A stretch of 64,000 nt of DNA from CTSoil-043 sp963821235 (GCA_963821235.1 CAWGCS010000001.1:1488001-1552000), one strand, 5' to 3'. Positions 26,085 to 35,120 are shown, counted from the stretch's first letter. Numbers and translations: made by a program. The notes: generated from the letters alone by a model not told the origin.

Positions 26085-28163
26085 TCAGCCGACGATCGCG
26101 AACCAGGGACCGAACTCGGCCTCCACGCACAGGCGCCCCAGCTTGCGGTACTCGCGGGCGGTCTCGCGGACCAGGTCCTCCATCCCCAGCGGCCGGCCAG
26201 CGTCGGCCGCCAGGAAGGCCGCCCCGACGGCCACGTTCCGGATGTTGCCGCCGGCCAGGCTGAAGCGGCGGGCGAGGAAGTCGAGGTCGATGTCGTCCGC
26301 CTTCGGCGCGTTGGCCGAGAGGTTGCGCTCCCAGAGCCGGCGGCGGTCCTCGACCTCGGGGAGCGGGAAGTCGACGATGGCGTCCAGGCGGCGCAGGAAG
26401 GCCTCGTCGACGTTGGCCCGGAGGTTGGTGGTGAGGACGGCCATGCCGTCGAACTGCTCCATCCGCTGGAGGAGGTAGGCGACCTCCACGTTGGCGTAGC
26501 GGTCGCGGGCGTCCTTGACCTCGGAGCGCTTCCCGAAGACGGCGTCCGCCTCGTCGAACAGCAGCACCCCGTTCACCCGGTCGGCCTCGGTGAAGACGCG
26601 GTCGAGGTTCTTCTCCGTCTCGCCGATGTACTTGTCCACGACCGTGGAGAGGTCGATCACGTAGAGGTCGAGGCCGAGGGCGCCGGCGATGACCTCCGCC
26701 GACATCGTCTTGCCCGTCCCGGAGTCGCCGGCGAAGAGCGCCGTCACGCCGCGCCCCTTCAGGGAGGTGCGCGCCATGCCCCACTCGTCGAGGACCAGGT
26801 CGCGATGGCGCGCCCGGCCGGTCAGCTCGCGGAGCTGCTGGATGACCGCGGCGGGCAGGACGAGGTCCGCCCAGCCGACGCGCGGCTCCACCCGGCGGGC
26901 GAGCCGCTCCAGGCCCGCCGCGTTCTGGGCGCGGGCTCCGGCCGCGACGTCGCGCACCTCCAGCTCGCGGCCGGCCGCCGCCGCGGCCAGGCGACCCGCC
27001 TCGGCCGCCCGTGCCACCGCCTCCGGGGCGAGCCGGAACGGCAGCCCGGCGACCGCCGCGCCCACCGCCGGAGCCGCCGCTCCGTCGAGCGCGGCCAGCC
27101 AGACCGCCCGGCGCTCGGTCGCGGACGGGAGGTCGGCGTCGAGCAGGAAGGGGACCGTCCGCGACCAGGCCGGATCCCAGCCGCGGGAGCCGTGGAGGAC
27201 GACGGGGCAGGCCGCCTCCGCCCAGGCCCGGACGGCGCCGGCGCCGCGCTCCGCGATCACGTCGAGGGGTCCCGCCACGAGGCCCGTTCCCCGCAGCCGC
27301 GCCTCGCGGACCGCGGCTGCGGCGGCCTCCCGCGGGTCGTCGCCGGGACCGAGGCGCCCGAGGTCGACCACGACGGCCGGCGGGCCCACCCGGCCGAGCG
27401 CCCGGGCGGCCACCGTCACCGCCGCCGTCCCGATCCGCTCCCGCACGTACGCCAGGCGCGAGCCGGCCCGCAGGCCTCCCTCGAGAGCGTCGGTGCCGGC
27501 GGCGTCGTGGGCGACCGGCACGATCGCCAGGGCCTCCACGGCCGGGTCCGGGCTGTCGTCGCCGAGGAGGTGGGCGGCGACGCGGTCGGGCACCCGCAGG
27601 GCGCGGGTCAGGAAGGGGCGGTCGCCGTCCTCCACGACCAGGAGGCCGCCGGCCACGAGCGGCGCCAGCGGGCCCAGCCGGGCCCGCCCGACCCCGGACC
27701 CCTCCCCGGCGCCGGAGAGCTCCAGGGCCAGGCCGACGCTGGCGCGGCGGCGGGAGACGTCATCGTGGAGGTAGCCGTAGAGCCGCTCAAAGCGCGGGTC
27801 GAGATCGGGTGCCAGGGCGATCAGGAGGAGCTCGAGGTCGAACGGCTGGAGGGCGAAGGTGCGGGCCAGGCGACGCAGGCGGAGGTCGGCGAGGCCGTGC
27901 TCGTCGGCGTCGGCGCGGGCCTCGACCTCGGCAAGCCGGGCAGCGACCGCGGGATCGACCTCCGGGACCAGCAGGGGTCCGTGGCCCCCCTCCAGGAGGT
28001 GGTCCACCTGCGCGTCGGAGACGTAGAGGCCGCGGAAGCGGTCGTCGGGATCGGGGTCGCCGCTGCGCCGCCGCTCGACGGCGGCGCGCACCCGGTCGGA
28101 GACGATGCCCAGGCGACCGGCGAGGTGACGCGCCGAGGCGTCCGTGGGCGCCGCGAGGGCCAT
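26085..28163 (-). CDS. AAA+ ATPase of the contractile injection system (Afp15-like)
   Basis: The protein has 692 residues. A long N-terminal part (about 1-430) contains winged-helix-like and degenerate ATPase segments. The active AAA+ module follows, with Walker A GDSGTGKT at 479-486, pore-like TVVDKYIGETEKNL, Walker B LLFDEAD at 534-540, the sensor-1 segment LTTNLRANVDEAF and the arginine-finger region RRLDAIVDF. Every known eCIS locus carries such an ATPase, needed for assembly but absent from the particle. It is followed after six bases by no other gene of this strand except the DUF4157 gene beyond a 220-base gap, and it is itself 6 bases downstream of the DUF4255 gene, so those two form one unit. 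Confidence 0.93.
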   Translation of the reverse strand: MALAAPTDASARHLAGRLGIVSDRVRAAVERRRSGDPDPDDRFRGLYVSDAQVDHLLEGGHGPLLVPEVDPAVAARLAEVEARADADEHGLADLRLRRLARTFALQPFDLELLLIALAPDLDPRFERLYGYLHDDVSRRRASVGLALELSGAGEGSGVGRARLGPLAPLVAGGLLVVEDGDRPFLTRALRVPDRVAAHLLGDDSPDPAVEALAIVPVAHDAAGTDALEGGLRAGSRLAYVRERIGTAAVTVAARALGRVGPPAVVVDLGRLGPGDDPREAAAAAVREARLRGTGLVAGPLDVIAERGAGAVRAWAEAACPVVLHGSRGWDPAWSRTVPFLLDADLPSATERRAVWLAALDGAAAPAVGAAVAGLPFRLAPEAVARAAEAGRLAAAAAGRELEVRDVAAGARAQNAAGLERLARRVEPRVGWADLVLPAAVIQQLRELTGRARHRDLVLDEWGMARTSLKGRGVTALFAGDSGTGKTMSAEVIAGALGLDLYVIDLSTVVDKYIGETEKNLDRVFTEADRVNGVLLFDEADAVFGKRSEVKDARDRYANVEVAYLLQRMEQFDGMAVLTTNLRANVDEAFLRRLDAIVDFPLPEVEDRRRLWERNLSANAPKADDIDLDFLARRFSLAGGNIRNVAVGAAFLAADAGRPLGMEDLVRETAREYRKLGRLCVEAEFGPWFAIVG

Positions 28164-28169
28164 GGCCGG

Positions 28170-28913
28170 CTACGGGCGGGAGTGGCCGCGGACCCGGATG
28201 ACCCGACCGGGGCTCTTGCCGGTGCCGCCCACGACCGTCTCGTCCTGGACGATCGGCTCGTCCGGGCGGAGGGGCCCGCGGCGCGCCCCATGGGGCCCGC
28301 GGCGGTCCCGCAGCCGCGCCACCCGCTCGGCGTCGGAGCCGTCCGCCCGGGCCACGGAGAGTCGCGGCGTCTCGCGGACGGGGGCGCCGGCGGCGACCTC
28401 GCGCCGGATCACGAAGGGGGCCGTGACCACGACGTCGAGTGACGGCTTCATCTCGCCGCCCATGGCCGACCAGATGTCGGCGATCGAGCGGTCGGGTCCC
28501 AGCGGCAGGGCAACGGTGACGAGGGCCGGGATCGACTGCTCGGCGAGGGCGCCCTCCATGTCGGCGGGGGCCAGGACGTCGAAGCGGATGAGCGTTCCCA
28601 GGCAGGCCGAGAGGAGCAGGTGCTCGTCCTCCGGTCGCTGCGTCCAGGCCGTCAGCAGGTAGGAGAGCTTGAAGCGGCGGGGGATCGGGGTGTGGCCCGC
28701 GACGTGGCCCTCGTTGGAGAAGACGGGGGCCATGGCCGCGTCGCGGCGCGTCATGTCCTCGCGGATGTCGTAGAGGAAGAGGTTGATGGTCGGGGCATTG
28801 CGGCGCGACGACCAGTCGCGGGTGGGCGCGTCGAAGGCGATCTCGACCTGGCTGCCGGGGAGGGCCTCGCGCTTGATCAGCGTGCGCAGCGTCTCGTCGA
28901 CGTCCTGGATCAT
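28170..28913 (-). CDS. DUF4255 tail-terminator/cap protein (Afp16-like)
   Basis: The 247-residue protein matches DUF4255 at its N-terminal 180 residues: IQDVDETLRTLIKRE, then VEIAFDAPTRDWSSRRNAPTINLFLYDIRED and RRFKLSYLLTAW with HLLLSACLGTLIRFD. In characterised systems this family caps and terminates the tube and sheath. The C-terminal 60 residues are Arg/Gly-rich and unassigned. It is divergent from the sheath gene across 189 bases that hold three phased palindromes. It precedes the ATPase gene by 6 bases. The ATG at 28913 is the only fitting start. Confidence 0.9.
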   Translation of the reverse strand: MIQDVDETLRTLIKREALPGSQVEIAFDAPTRDWSSRRNAPTINLFLYDIREDMTRRDAAMAPVFSNEGHVAGHTPIPRRFKLSYLLTAWTQRPEDEHLLLSACLGTLIRFDVLAPADMEGALAEQSIPALVTVALPLGPDRSIADIWSAMGGEMKPSLDVVVTAPFVIRREVAAGAPVRETPRLSVARADGSDAERVARLRDRRGPHGARRGPLRPDEPIVQDETVVGGTGKSPGRVIRVRGHSRP

Positions 28914-28962
28914 CGCCTGCCAGCGTCGGCGCGGGCGCCCTCGCGGGCAAGCCGCCGGAGGG

Positions 28963-29018
28963 CAGCCGATCGGGCGTGCCCGGCTGCCCGATCGGGCAGC
29001 GCGACCGGCCCGTTCGGC
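28963..29018. promoter_or_regulatory. Three palindromic operators at 22-bp spacing between DUF4255 and sheath genes
   Basis: The perfect 16-bp palindrome CTGCCCGATCGGGCAG is at 28984-28999 (centre 28991.5). AGCCGATCGGGC is centred at 28969.5 and GGCCCGTTCGGCTG at 29013.5, exactly 22 bp to each side. Two helical turns of spacing would place bound proteins on one face of the helix. The array stands about 90 bases before the sheath start and about 55 before the DUF4255 start. Confidence 0.7.
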
Positions 29019-29102
29019 TGTCCGGTCGTCCGTTGTGGGCCACGCGGCCGCGGTCCACGCTCGGCCTGCTTCCAGCTGCATAGCCCGGGAGGGCCGATCC
29101 GC

Positions 29103-30620
29103 ATGCCGAACTACCTTTCGCCCGGCGTCTACATCGAGGAGGTGCAGGCCGCGTCTCGCCCGATCGAGGGCGCGGGCACGGCCGTGGCGGCGTTCGTCGG
29201 GCTGGCCCAGCGAGGGCCCGCCAACACGCCCGTGATGGTCACGAACTGGAGCCAGTTCGTGGCGTCCTTCGGCGACTTCGCGGAGGGGTCCTACCTCGCC
29301 CACTCGGTCTACGGCTTCTTCCTCAACGGCGGGACCACGGCGTACATCGTCCGGATCGGCGCCGACGGTGCGGGCGCGCCGAGCGCGCGCCTGGAGCTGC
29401 CGAGCTCGACCGACAAGTCGCAGCCCTCCTTCCGCGTGGTGGCCCTCGAGGCCGGCGGGGCCGGCAACGACATCTCCGTGGAGGTCACCGAGGCCTCCGA
29501 GCCGGCCGAGGGTGTCTTCAAGCTCGTGGTGACGCGCGGCTCCGACCAGGAGGTCTACGACAACGTCACCGTCAAGAAGGGCAAGCAGAACGTCTTCACG
29601 GCGGTGAAGGCGAGCAAGCTCATCCGCCTCGAGGAGGTCGCCAAGGGCGAGGTGGCCCCGGCCGTCGGGACGAAGTCGGCCCTCACCGGAGGCACGGCCA
29701 GCGGCCCCGTCCGGGTCACCCCCGACGAGTACGTCGGCAGCTCGGCGGACCGGACCGGCTTCGGCGGCCTGGAGGCCGTCGAGGAGGTCACGATGGTGGC
29801 GGCGCCCGACCTGATGGCGCTCTACCAGGCCGGCGTGGTCGACATGGACGGGCTCAAGGCCGTCCAGCTGGCGATGCTCGCCCACTGCGAGCTGATGGGC
29901 GACCGCGTCGCCATCCTCGACGCGCCCCCCGACTACAACGCCCAGCAGGTCAAGGAGTGGCGCCAGGACAAGGCCGGCTACGATTCCAAGTACGCCACCC
30001 TCTACTGGCCGTGGATCAAGGTCTTCGACCCGGTCGCCGGCCGGGCGGTCTTCGTCCCGCCCTCCGGCCACATGGCCGGCATCTGGTCCCGCAGCGACGG
30101 CGAGCGCGGCGTCCACAAGGCGCCGGCCAACGAGATCGTGCGCGGTGCCATCGCCCTCGAGCTCAACCTCACCCGGGCCGAGCACGACCAGCTCAACCCG
30201 ATCGGGGTCAACTGCATCCGCACCTTCCCCGGCCGCGGGGTGAGGGTCTGGGGTGCCCGTACCCTCTCGTCCGACCCGGCCTGGCGCTACCTCAACGTGC
30301 GCCGCCTCTTCAACTACATCGAGGAGTCGATCCTGCTCGGCACGCAGTGGGTCGTCTTCGAGCCCAACGACATGGACCTCTGGGAGCGCGTCAAGCGCAC
30401 CATCGGGGCCTTCCTCGTCCGCACCTGGCGGGACGGGGCCCTGTTCGGGGCCACGCCCGCGGAGGCCTTCTTCGTCAAGTGCGACGGGGAGAACAACACC
30501 GCCGAGACGATCGACGCCGGCCAGCTCATCGTCGACATCGGGATCGCCCCGGTGAAGCCGGCGGAGTTCGTGATCTTCCGCCTCGCCCAGTTCTCCGGCG
30601 GCACGTCGCTCAGCGAGTGA
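29103..30620 (+). CDS. Contractile tail sheath protein
   Basis: The protein has 505 residues. The N-terminus YLSPGVYIEEVQAASRPIEG and the following GTAVAAFVGLAQRGP are the classic start of phage-type sheath subunits. The C-terminal domain has RTFPGRGVRVWGARTLSS, WRYLNVRRLFNYIEESI and the FVKCDGENNT segment that forms the sheath interlocking core. A middle insertion of about 130 residues (from about 105 to 240) is the variable surface domain. The subunit would contract around the tube. This is the first gene of a + strand operon reaching 39819. GGGAGGG 9 bases upstream of the ATG is its ribosome site. Confidence 0.97.
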   Translation: MPNYLSPGVYIEEVQAASRPIEGAGTAVAAFVGLAQRGPANTPVMVTNWSQFVASFGDFAEGSYLAHSVYGFFLNGGTTAYIVRIGADGAGAPSARLELPSSTDKSQPSFRVVALEAGGAGNDISVEVTEASEPAEGVFKLVVTRGSDQEVYDNVTVKKGKQNVFTAVKASKLIRLEEVAKGEVAPAVGTKSALTGGTASGPVRVTPDEYVGSSADRTGFGGLEAVEEVTMVAAPDLMALYQAGVVDMDGLKAVQLAMLAHCELMGDRVAILDAPPDYNAQQVKEWRQDKAGYDSKYATLYWPWIKVFDPVAGRAVFVPPSGHMAGIWSRSDGERGVHKAPANEIVRGAIALELNLTRAEHDQLNPIGVNCIRTFPGRGVRVWGARTLSSDPAWRYLNVRRLFNYIEESILLGTQWVVFEPNDMDLWERVKRTIGAFLVRTWRDGALFGATPAEAFFVKCDGENNTAETIDAGQLIVDIGIAPVKPAEFVIFRLAQFSGGTSLSE

Positions 30621-30667
30621 CGGGCTCGACCGACCCTGCCTGACGACAGACTGGAGGACCAGCCACC

Positions 30668-31126
30668 ATGCCCGCCGGAGTCCCCTCGCTGCCCCTCGAC
30701 ACGCTCGTCGCCCAGCGCTTCCGCCTCGAGGTCGACGGCACCAACATCGCCTCCTTCCAGGAGGTGAGCGGTATCACCTCGGAGATCGACGTCGTCGAGC
30801 TCAAGGCCAACGACGCGCTCGGCAAGCCGATCCTCAAGAAGATGATCGGGGCGACCAAGCCGCCCACGATCACCCTCAAGCGGGCCGCCGACTCGTCGAT
30901 GGACCTCTGGAACTGGCACAAGGCCGCCCTGGAGGGCAACCTCATCGGCGCCCGCAAGAACGGCTCCATCATCCAGCTCGACTTCATCTACGGCGAGGTC
31001 GCCCGCTACAACTTCTACGACGCCTGGGTCTCCAAGCTCACGGCGTCGGGGATGAAGGCCGGCGACAACAGCCCGGCGATCGAGGAGGTCACGATCGTCT
31101 GCGAGCGGCTCGAGCGGGTGAAGTGA
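30668..31126 (+). CDS. Tail tube protein 1 (gp19/Hcp-like, Afp1-type)
   Basis: The 152-residue protein has the inner-tube beta-barrel signature: RFRLEVDGTNIASFQEVSGI, then VVELKANDALGKPILKKMIG and a C-terminal EEVTIVCERLERV. This family stacks as hexameric rings inside the sheath. A GGAGGA site stands 11 bases before the ATG, and the sheath stop is 47 bases upstream. The second tube paralogue is encoded at 33988, which is normal for eCIS, where the other copy forms the ring next to the baseplate. Confidence 0.95.
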   Translation: MPAGVPSLPLDTLVAQRFRLEVDGTNIASFQEVSGITSEIDVVELKANDALGKPILKKMIGATKPPTITLKRAADSSMDLWNWHKAALEGNLIGARKNGSIIQLDFIYGEVARYNFYDAWVSKLTASGMKAGDNSPAIEEVTIVCERLERVK

Positions 31127-31127
31127 C

Positions 31128-31565
31128 ATGGCCCTCGACCTGATCGCGGGGCCGGCGTCCGCAAGCGGCGGCGCGTCCGGCCCCGCCTCGGGGGGCCTGC
31201 GGACCGAGTTCCCGTTCGTCCTGCCTCGCGGCTACGTCGACGACGCGGGCGCCCTCCACCGGGAGGGAGCGATGCGGCTGGCGACGGCCCGGGACGAGAT
31301 CCTGCCGCTCCGCGACCCGCGGGTCCGGGAGAACGAGGCCTACCTCACGGTGATCCTCCTCTCCAGGGTCGTGGTCCGCCTCGGCGGCCTCACGCAGGTC
31401 ACCCCGCAGGTGATCGAGGGGATGTTCGCCTCGGACCTGGCCTTCCTCCAGGACCTCTACCGCCGGGTCAACCAGGAGGGCACGTCGCAGGCCGCGGTGA
31501 CCTGCCCGGCGTGCACCCACGAGTTCACCGTCGAGATCGGAGGCGCGGCGCCGGGGGGGTCGTGA
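31128..31565 (+). CDS. Baseplate/tail assembly chaperone-like protein with CxxC motif
   Basis: The 145-residue protein reads EFPFVLPRGYVDDAG, then AMRLATARDEILPLRDPRVRENEAYLTVILLSRVVVRLG, and ends with VTCPACTHEFTVEI. This pattern matches the T4 baseplate-hub-chaperone-like proteins found between tube genes in contractile tails. The single CPAC pair could bind zinc in a dimer. It starts two bases after the tube-1 stop and overlaps the DUF6760 gene by four bases. It would help to build the baseplate rather than be a structural ring protein, but this is inferred from family and position. Confidence 0.72.
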   Translation: MALDLIAGPASASGGASGPASGGLRTEFPFVLPRGYVDDAGALHREGAMRLATARDEILPLRDPRVRENEAYLTVILLSRVVVRLGGLTQVTPQVIEGMFASDLAFLQDLYRRVNQEGTSQAAVTCPACTHEFTVEIGGAAPGGS

Positions 31566-31720
31566 CGTACGCGGCCGACCGTCTCTTCGAGGAAGTCGCG
31601 TACGTCGCCTACCACCTGCACTGGTCCATGGACGCGATCCTCGACCTCGAGCATCCGGACCGCCTGCGGTTCGTCGAGGAGATCGCCCGGATCAACCGGC
31701 GCCTGACCGAAGAGGAGTGA
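31562..31720 (+). CDS. Small DUF6760 protein of eCIS loci
   Basis: The peptide has 52 residues from a GTG at 31562 that overlaps the previous stop (GTGA). The core DRLFEEVAYVAYHLHWSMD, followed by DLEHPDRLRFVEEIARIN, matches DUF6760, a short helical protein found almost only between tube genes of contractile injection systems. The pairing with the chaperone-like protein just upstream suggests a two-part chaperone. It is easily missed by gene callers because of the GTG start and small size. Confidence 0.8.
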   Translation: MTYAADRLFEEVAYVAYHLHWSMDAILDLEHPDRLRFVEEIARINRRLTEEE

Positions 31721-31727
31721 TCTCGTC

Positions 31728-33983
31728 GTGCGCTGGCCGTTCTCACTGCTCTTCCGGGGGGACCGGGATGCTCCGGCGGCCGCCGATGCGGCTGCCGGAG
31801 AAGGGCGCGCCACGGCCGCGGCCAGCGCTGCGGCCCCCGCCGGGCCGTCCCAGCGCCCGGCTGCCTGGCGAAGCCTGCCGGCGGTGCAGCGGACCGTGGG
31901 CGAGGCGCCCGTGACCGCAGCCGGCGGCGCCTTCGTCCGCGGGCTCGCCGGGCGCCGCCAGCCCGACCCGATGCTGCGGCCCCTTGCCCACGATGTTGCC
32001 GCCGATGGCCCGGCCGGCCTGGTGAGCGGCGTGGCGACCCCGCTCGCCACGCCGGCGCCGGCCGGCGTGGCACACGCAGAGAGCCCGGACCTGCCTGCCC
32101 GCCGGGGCCTCCAGCGGCGATCGAGGCCGTCGCCGACGGCCGCCGGCGGGACCGGGCCGGCGGCCGGTCATCTGCCGCATGGCGGCGACCCAGCAGCGCC
32201 GCGCGTGGGGCCGGCGAGCGAGCCGGCGGAGCCGGCCCCCGGCGTCGCGTCCGAGGAGCCGCGTGTCCACGCCCTGTCCGTCGCGCCCGGGGTGCCGCGC
32301 GACCTGCCCGTGGTCCCGCCGGCCGCCGTGGCGAGCGCGGCGGCGGCGACGCAGGTCGGACCCGCGAGCGCGCCCGTCGCTGCCCGCGCGGAGGCGCCGG
32401 CCGTGGATCTCCAGCGCCACGCGACGACGGCCGCTTCTTCGCCGATCGCCGCCGCGACGGCCGTGCTCCCCGCCTTCCCGATCGCCGCCGCGCCGGTGCC
32501 CGGGCCCGTGGCAGCGGGCCCCGGCGGGGACTCCGCCCCCGCCGCCGCGGCCGGGGACGCCGCGACGGTCCAGCGACGTACGCTCGGCGAGTCCCGGCGG
32601 CTGGGTCTCGGCGCCCCGCTGGGCTCCCGGCCCAGGATCCAGCGCGTCGCCGCGGAGGTCCCCGAGCTCTCGCTGGCCCGGCCGGGTGGCGGATCCCCGC
32701 CCGCCGCCGGCGCCGCGCCGTCATCGCCCATCGCGCCGCCCCCGCCGCCTGCGATGGCCGGCCCGGCCCGGCTGCCCGTCCTCCGCCCGGCGGTCCAGCG
32801 GGCGCCGTCATCGCCGATCGCGTCGGAGGGCATGCCGCCGTGGGCAGCCGGCGACGGTGGCTTCCCCGGCGAGGTGCCTCTCGGCCTCCCGCCCGTCGCC
32901 GGCGCCGCGGCGGTCGCCCAGGAGCCAGAGCCTGGCAGCCCGGCCGGGACGAGCGTGCGCCCCCTGGTCGGGGATGTCGGTCGCCGCCCGGCGATGCGCG
33001 ACGCCCTCGACATCGTGGCTGGTGAGCCGGCCGACCTGCGTGGGCCCGGCCCCGTCGCGCCCGGCATGCCGGGATCCCCGGGCGTGGCGTCGGCCGCGGC
33101 GGCCGCCCCGGCCGGGCCGGAACCGGCGATGCCGGTCGCTGCGTCGCCGGGCGCGGACGGCGCGGGCCGGGCCATCACCGCAGCCGAGACCATCGGCGCC
33201 GGCGCCTCGCCGTCCCCCGCGTCGCCCGTCGCGCCCCGCGCGACGGCCCCGATCGCCGTCGCCCGCACGATGCGTGGGTCGTCGGCTCCCCTGCGGCCGT
33301 CGATCGCCGCGATCCCCGCCGCGCCGCCGGCCGTCGTGGCCCGGCCGGCCGTCGCGCCGCCATCAGTCCCGCACGGGCAGGCGGCGTCCGGATCGCCGGC
33401 GCCGGCGCTCCCGGGGCCCGCTGGCCGATCGCCGTCGAGCGTCCCCGCCGGGGAGGTCGTCGCCGCCTCGTGGCGGCCGGTCCAGCGCGCCACGGCCCCC
33501 GGGCCGGGCCATCTGCCCTCGGGCGCCGACGCGGACCGGGCCGCCTGGCCGCCGTCGACGGCGGAGGTGGGCAGCGCGGCCTCCGCGAGCTGGCCCGACG
33601 AGCCCCCGCTGCCCCTGGCGAGGCACGCCTCAGGTCACCCTGATGCGGTCCCGCCCGCCGCGCCGGTGACCGTCGCCCGCCTGTCTGACGCGGCCGCCCC
33701 GGCGCCGAGGCCCGGGCCCTTCCTGGGGTGGAGCGCCGGGGCCGGCTTCGCCGTCAACGCGCCCGACGGCCTCGCGGTCCAGCGCACGGTGACGATCGAC
33801 GAGGTCAGCTCGCAGGTCGAGTCGCCGGCCGTGGGCCGGGGCGGCTCGGAAGGGAGCGCCGGCGGAGCCGGCGGCCAGGACTACGAGGAGATCGCCGATC
33901 GCGTCTACGACCGCATCCGCTCCCGCTTCGCGACCGAGCTCCTGCTCGACCGCGAGCGGATGGGCCTCCTGATCGACGGGTGA
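31728..33983 (+). CDS. Long Ala/Pro-rich protein with eight hydrophobic-Gln-Arg motifs, in eCIS operon
   Basis: The 751-residue protein is mostly low-complexity Ala/Pro/Gly and probably disordered. Short motifs AVQR or similar (LQR, IQR, VQR) occur at residues about 54, 129, 229, 282, 305, 357, 586 and 685. Only the last 35 residues look folded (EEIADRVYDRIRSRFATELL), a conserved-looking helix of the type that ends many eCIS operon proteins. The DUF4157 protein encoded nearby shares the motif. It sits where some systems encode a tape measure or a targeting protein, but it has no long coiled coil. The GTG start at 31728 lies 8 bases after the DUF6760 stop. Function is unknown. Confidence 0.65.
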   Translation: MRWPFSLLFRGDRDAPAAADAAAGEGRATAAASAAAPAGPSQRPAAWRSLPAVQRTVGEAPVTAAGGAFVRGLAGRRQPDPMLRPLAHDVAADGPAGLVSGVATPLATPAPAGVAHAESPDLPARRGLQRRSRPSPTAAGGTGPAAGHLPHGGDPAAPRVGPASEPAEPAPGVASEEPRVHALSVAPGVPRDLPVVPPAAVASAAAATQVGPASAPVAARAEAPAVDLQRHATTAASSPIAAATAVLPAFPIAAAPVPGPVAAGPGGDSAPAAAAGDAATVQRRTLGESRRLGLGAPLGSRPRIQRVAAEVPELSLARPGGGSPPAAGAAPSSPIAPPPPPAMAGPARLPVLRPAVQRAPSSPIASEGMPPWAAGDGGFPGEVPLGLPPVAGAAAVAQEPEPGSPAGTSVRPLVGDVGRRPAMRDALDIVAGEPADLRGPGPVAPGMPGSPGVASAAAAAPAGPEPAMPVAASPGADGAGRAITAAETIGAGASPSPASPVAPRATAPIAVARTMRGSSAPLRPSIAAIPAAPPAVVARPAVAPPSVPHGQAASGSPAPALPGPAGRSPSSVPAGEVVAASWRPVQRATAPGPGHLPSGADADRAAWPPSTAEVGSAASASWPDEPPLPLARHASGHPDAVPPAAPVTVARLSDAAAPAPRPGPFLGWSAGAGFAVNAPDGLAVQRTVTIDEVSSQVESPAVGRGGSEGSAGGAGGQDYEEIADRVYDRIRSRFATELLLDRERMGLLIDG

Positions 33984-33987
33984 TCCG

Positions 33988-34416
33988 ATGACCGACCGCA
34001 TCAACTACGGGCTCAGCCTCTGCTTCAAGGTCACCCTGGACGACCAGACCGACCTCGGCTCCTGGACCAAGTGCGAGGGGCTGTCGGTGGAGTACGACGT
34101 CCAGGAGGTCAAGGAGGGGGGCAACAACGAGTACGTCCACCGGCTTCCCGGCCGGTCCAAGTACCCGAACCTCAAGTTGACCCGCCCGATCGACAAGGAC
34201 ACCAGGAAGGTGGCCGACTGGCTGGCGTCCGTGGCCAGCGATCCGAAGCGCTCCACCGCTGAGATCGCCATCCTCGACGGGGGCGGCGAGACGGTCGCCA
34301 GCTGGCGCCTCCAGGGCATCTACCCGATCCGCTGGTCGGGCCCAACCCTCGACACCGGGTCGAACACAGTGGCCCTCGAGGTCCTCGAGCTGGTCCACAA
34401 CGGGTTCGAACGCTGA
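33988..34416 (+). CDS. Tail tube protein 2 (gp19-like, Afp5-type)
   Basis: The 142-residue protein has the same barrel as tube protein 1 but is clearly diverged: LCFKVTLDDQTDLGSWTKCEGL, EYDVQEVKEGGNNEYVHRLPG, KYPNLKLTRPIDKDTRKVADW and a C-terminal LEVLELVHNGFER. The EGGNN.Y.HRLPGR pattern is typical of the adaptor tube that joins the main tube to the spike complex. Its stop overlaps the start of the LysM gene by one base (TGATG), which couples the two. Confidence 0.93.
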   Translation: MTDRINYGLSLCFKVTLDDQTDLGSWTKCEGLSVEYDVQEVKEGGNNEYVHRLPGRSKYPNLKLTRPIDKDTRKVADWLASVASDPKRSTAEIAILDGGGETVASWRLQGIYPIRWSGPTLDTGSNTVALEVLELVHNGFER

Positions 34417-35117
34417 TGCTGACCGGCGGCCAGCTCGAGAAGGCCATCCTGCGGGTCGTCGACGGCGACCCGCAGACGCGCGAGCTCCGGTTCATGTACA
34501 ACCCGGCCGAGCTGACGACCGCCAAGTCGGCCAACTGGAACCGGCCCCAGCAGAAGGGAGCCGGCTCGGCCGGGCGCCCGCAGTTCACCGGCGCCGGCCC
34601 GCAGACCGTCCAGATGGAGATCTGGTTCGACGCCTGGGACGCCGCCGACGCCGACGTGACCCGCAGCATCATGACCCTCTTCGAGTGGACCAAGCCGACG
34701 CCCACTTCGATCCAGAAGAAGCTGCCCCGCCCGCCGGTGCTGGGCTTCGAATGGGGGAGCAGCCGGATCCTGGCGGACCTCAAGGTCTTCCTCAAGACCG
34801 TCAACGCCAAGTACGTCCTCTTCAAGCCCGACGGCACGCCGGTCCGGGCGAGCGCCACCATCAGCCTGGAGGAGGTCCCGGAGGAGCAGCCCAGGCAGAA
34901 CCCCTCGTCGGGGTCCCGCGAGAGCCGCCGCAGCCACCTCATGAACGCCGGCGACAGCCTGCACTCGGTCGCCTTCCGGGAGTACGGCGACCCGAACCTG
35001 TGGCGGGGGATCGCCGCCTTCAACGAGATCGACGACCCGCTGCGCGTCGAGGCCGGGACGCGGATCCTGGTGCCGGCCATCGACGAGGCCCGCCGCCTCT
35101 CGACCCGGGAGGGCTGA
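34416..35117 (+). CDS. LysM baseplate hub protein (Afp7-like)
   Basis: The protein has 233 residues. The N-terminal 160 residues read LRFMYNPAELTTAKSANWNRP, a signature of the CIS hub protein family (LysM-bearing gp53-like). The C-terminal LysM domain (about 173-222) is SLHSVAFREYGDPNLWRGIAAFN with RILVPAID. In known particles this protein stabilises the spike to tube junction, and LysM is not necessarily for cell-wall binding. It lies between tube 2 and spike, as in Afp and PVC operons. Confidence 0.92.
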   Translation: MLTGGQLEKAILRVVDGDPQTRELRFMYNPAELTTAKSANWNRPQQKGAGSAGRPQFTGAGPQTVQMEIWFDAWDAADADVTRSIMTLFEWTKPTPTSIQKKLPRPPVLGFEWGSSRILADLKVFLKTVNAKYVLFKPDGTPVRASATISLEEVPEEQPRQNPSSGSRESRRSHLMNAGDSLHSVAFREYGDPNLWRGIAAFNEIDDPLRVEAGTRILVPAIDEARRLSTREG

Positions 35118-35120
35118 CCG

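Noticed and set aside
24945..28442. A + strand open frame of over 1,100 codons
   Set aside because: It is antisense to the DUF4157, ATPase and DUF4255 genes, all of which have clear family motifs. High GC makes long shadow frames.
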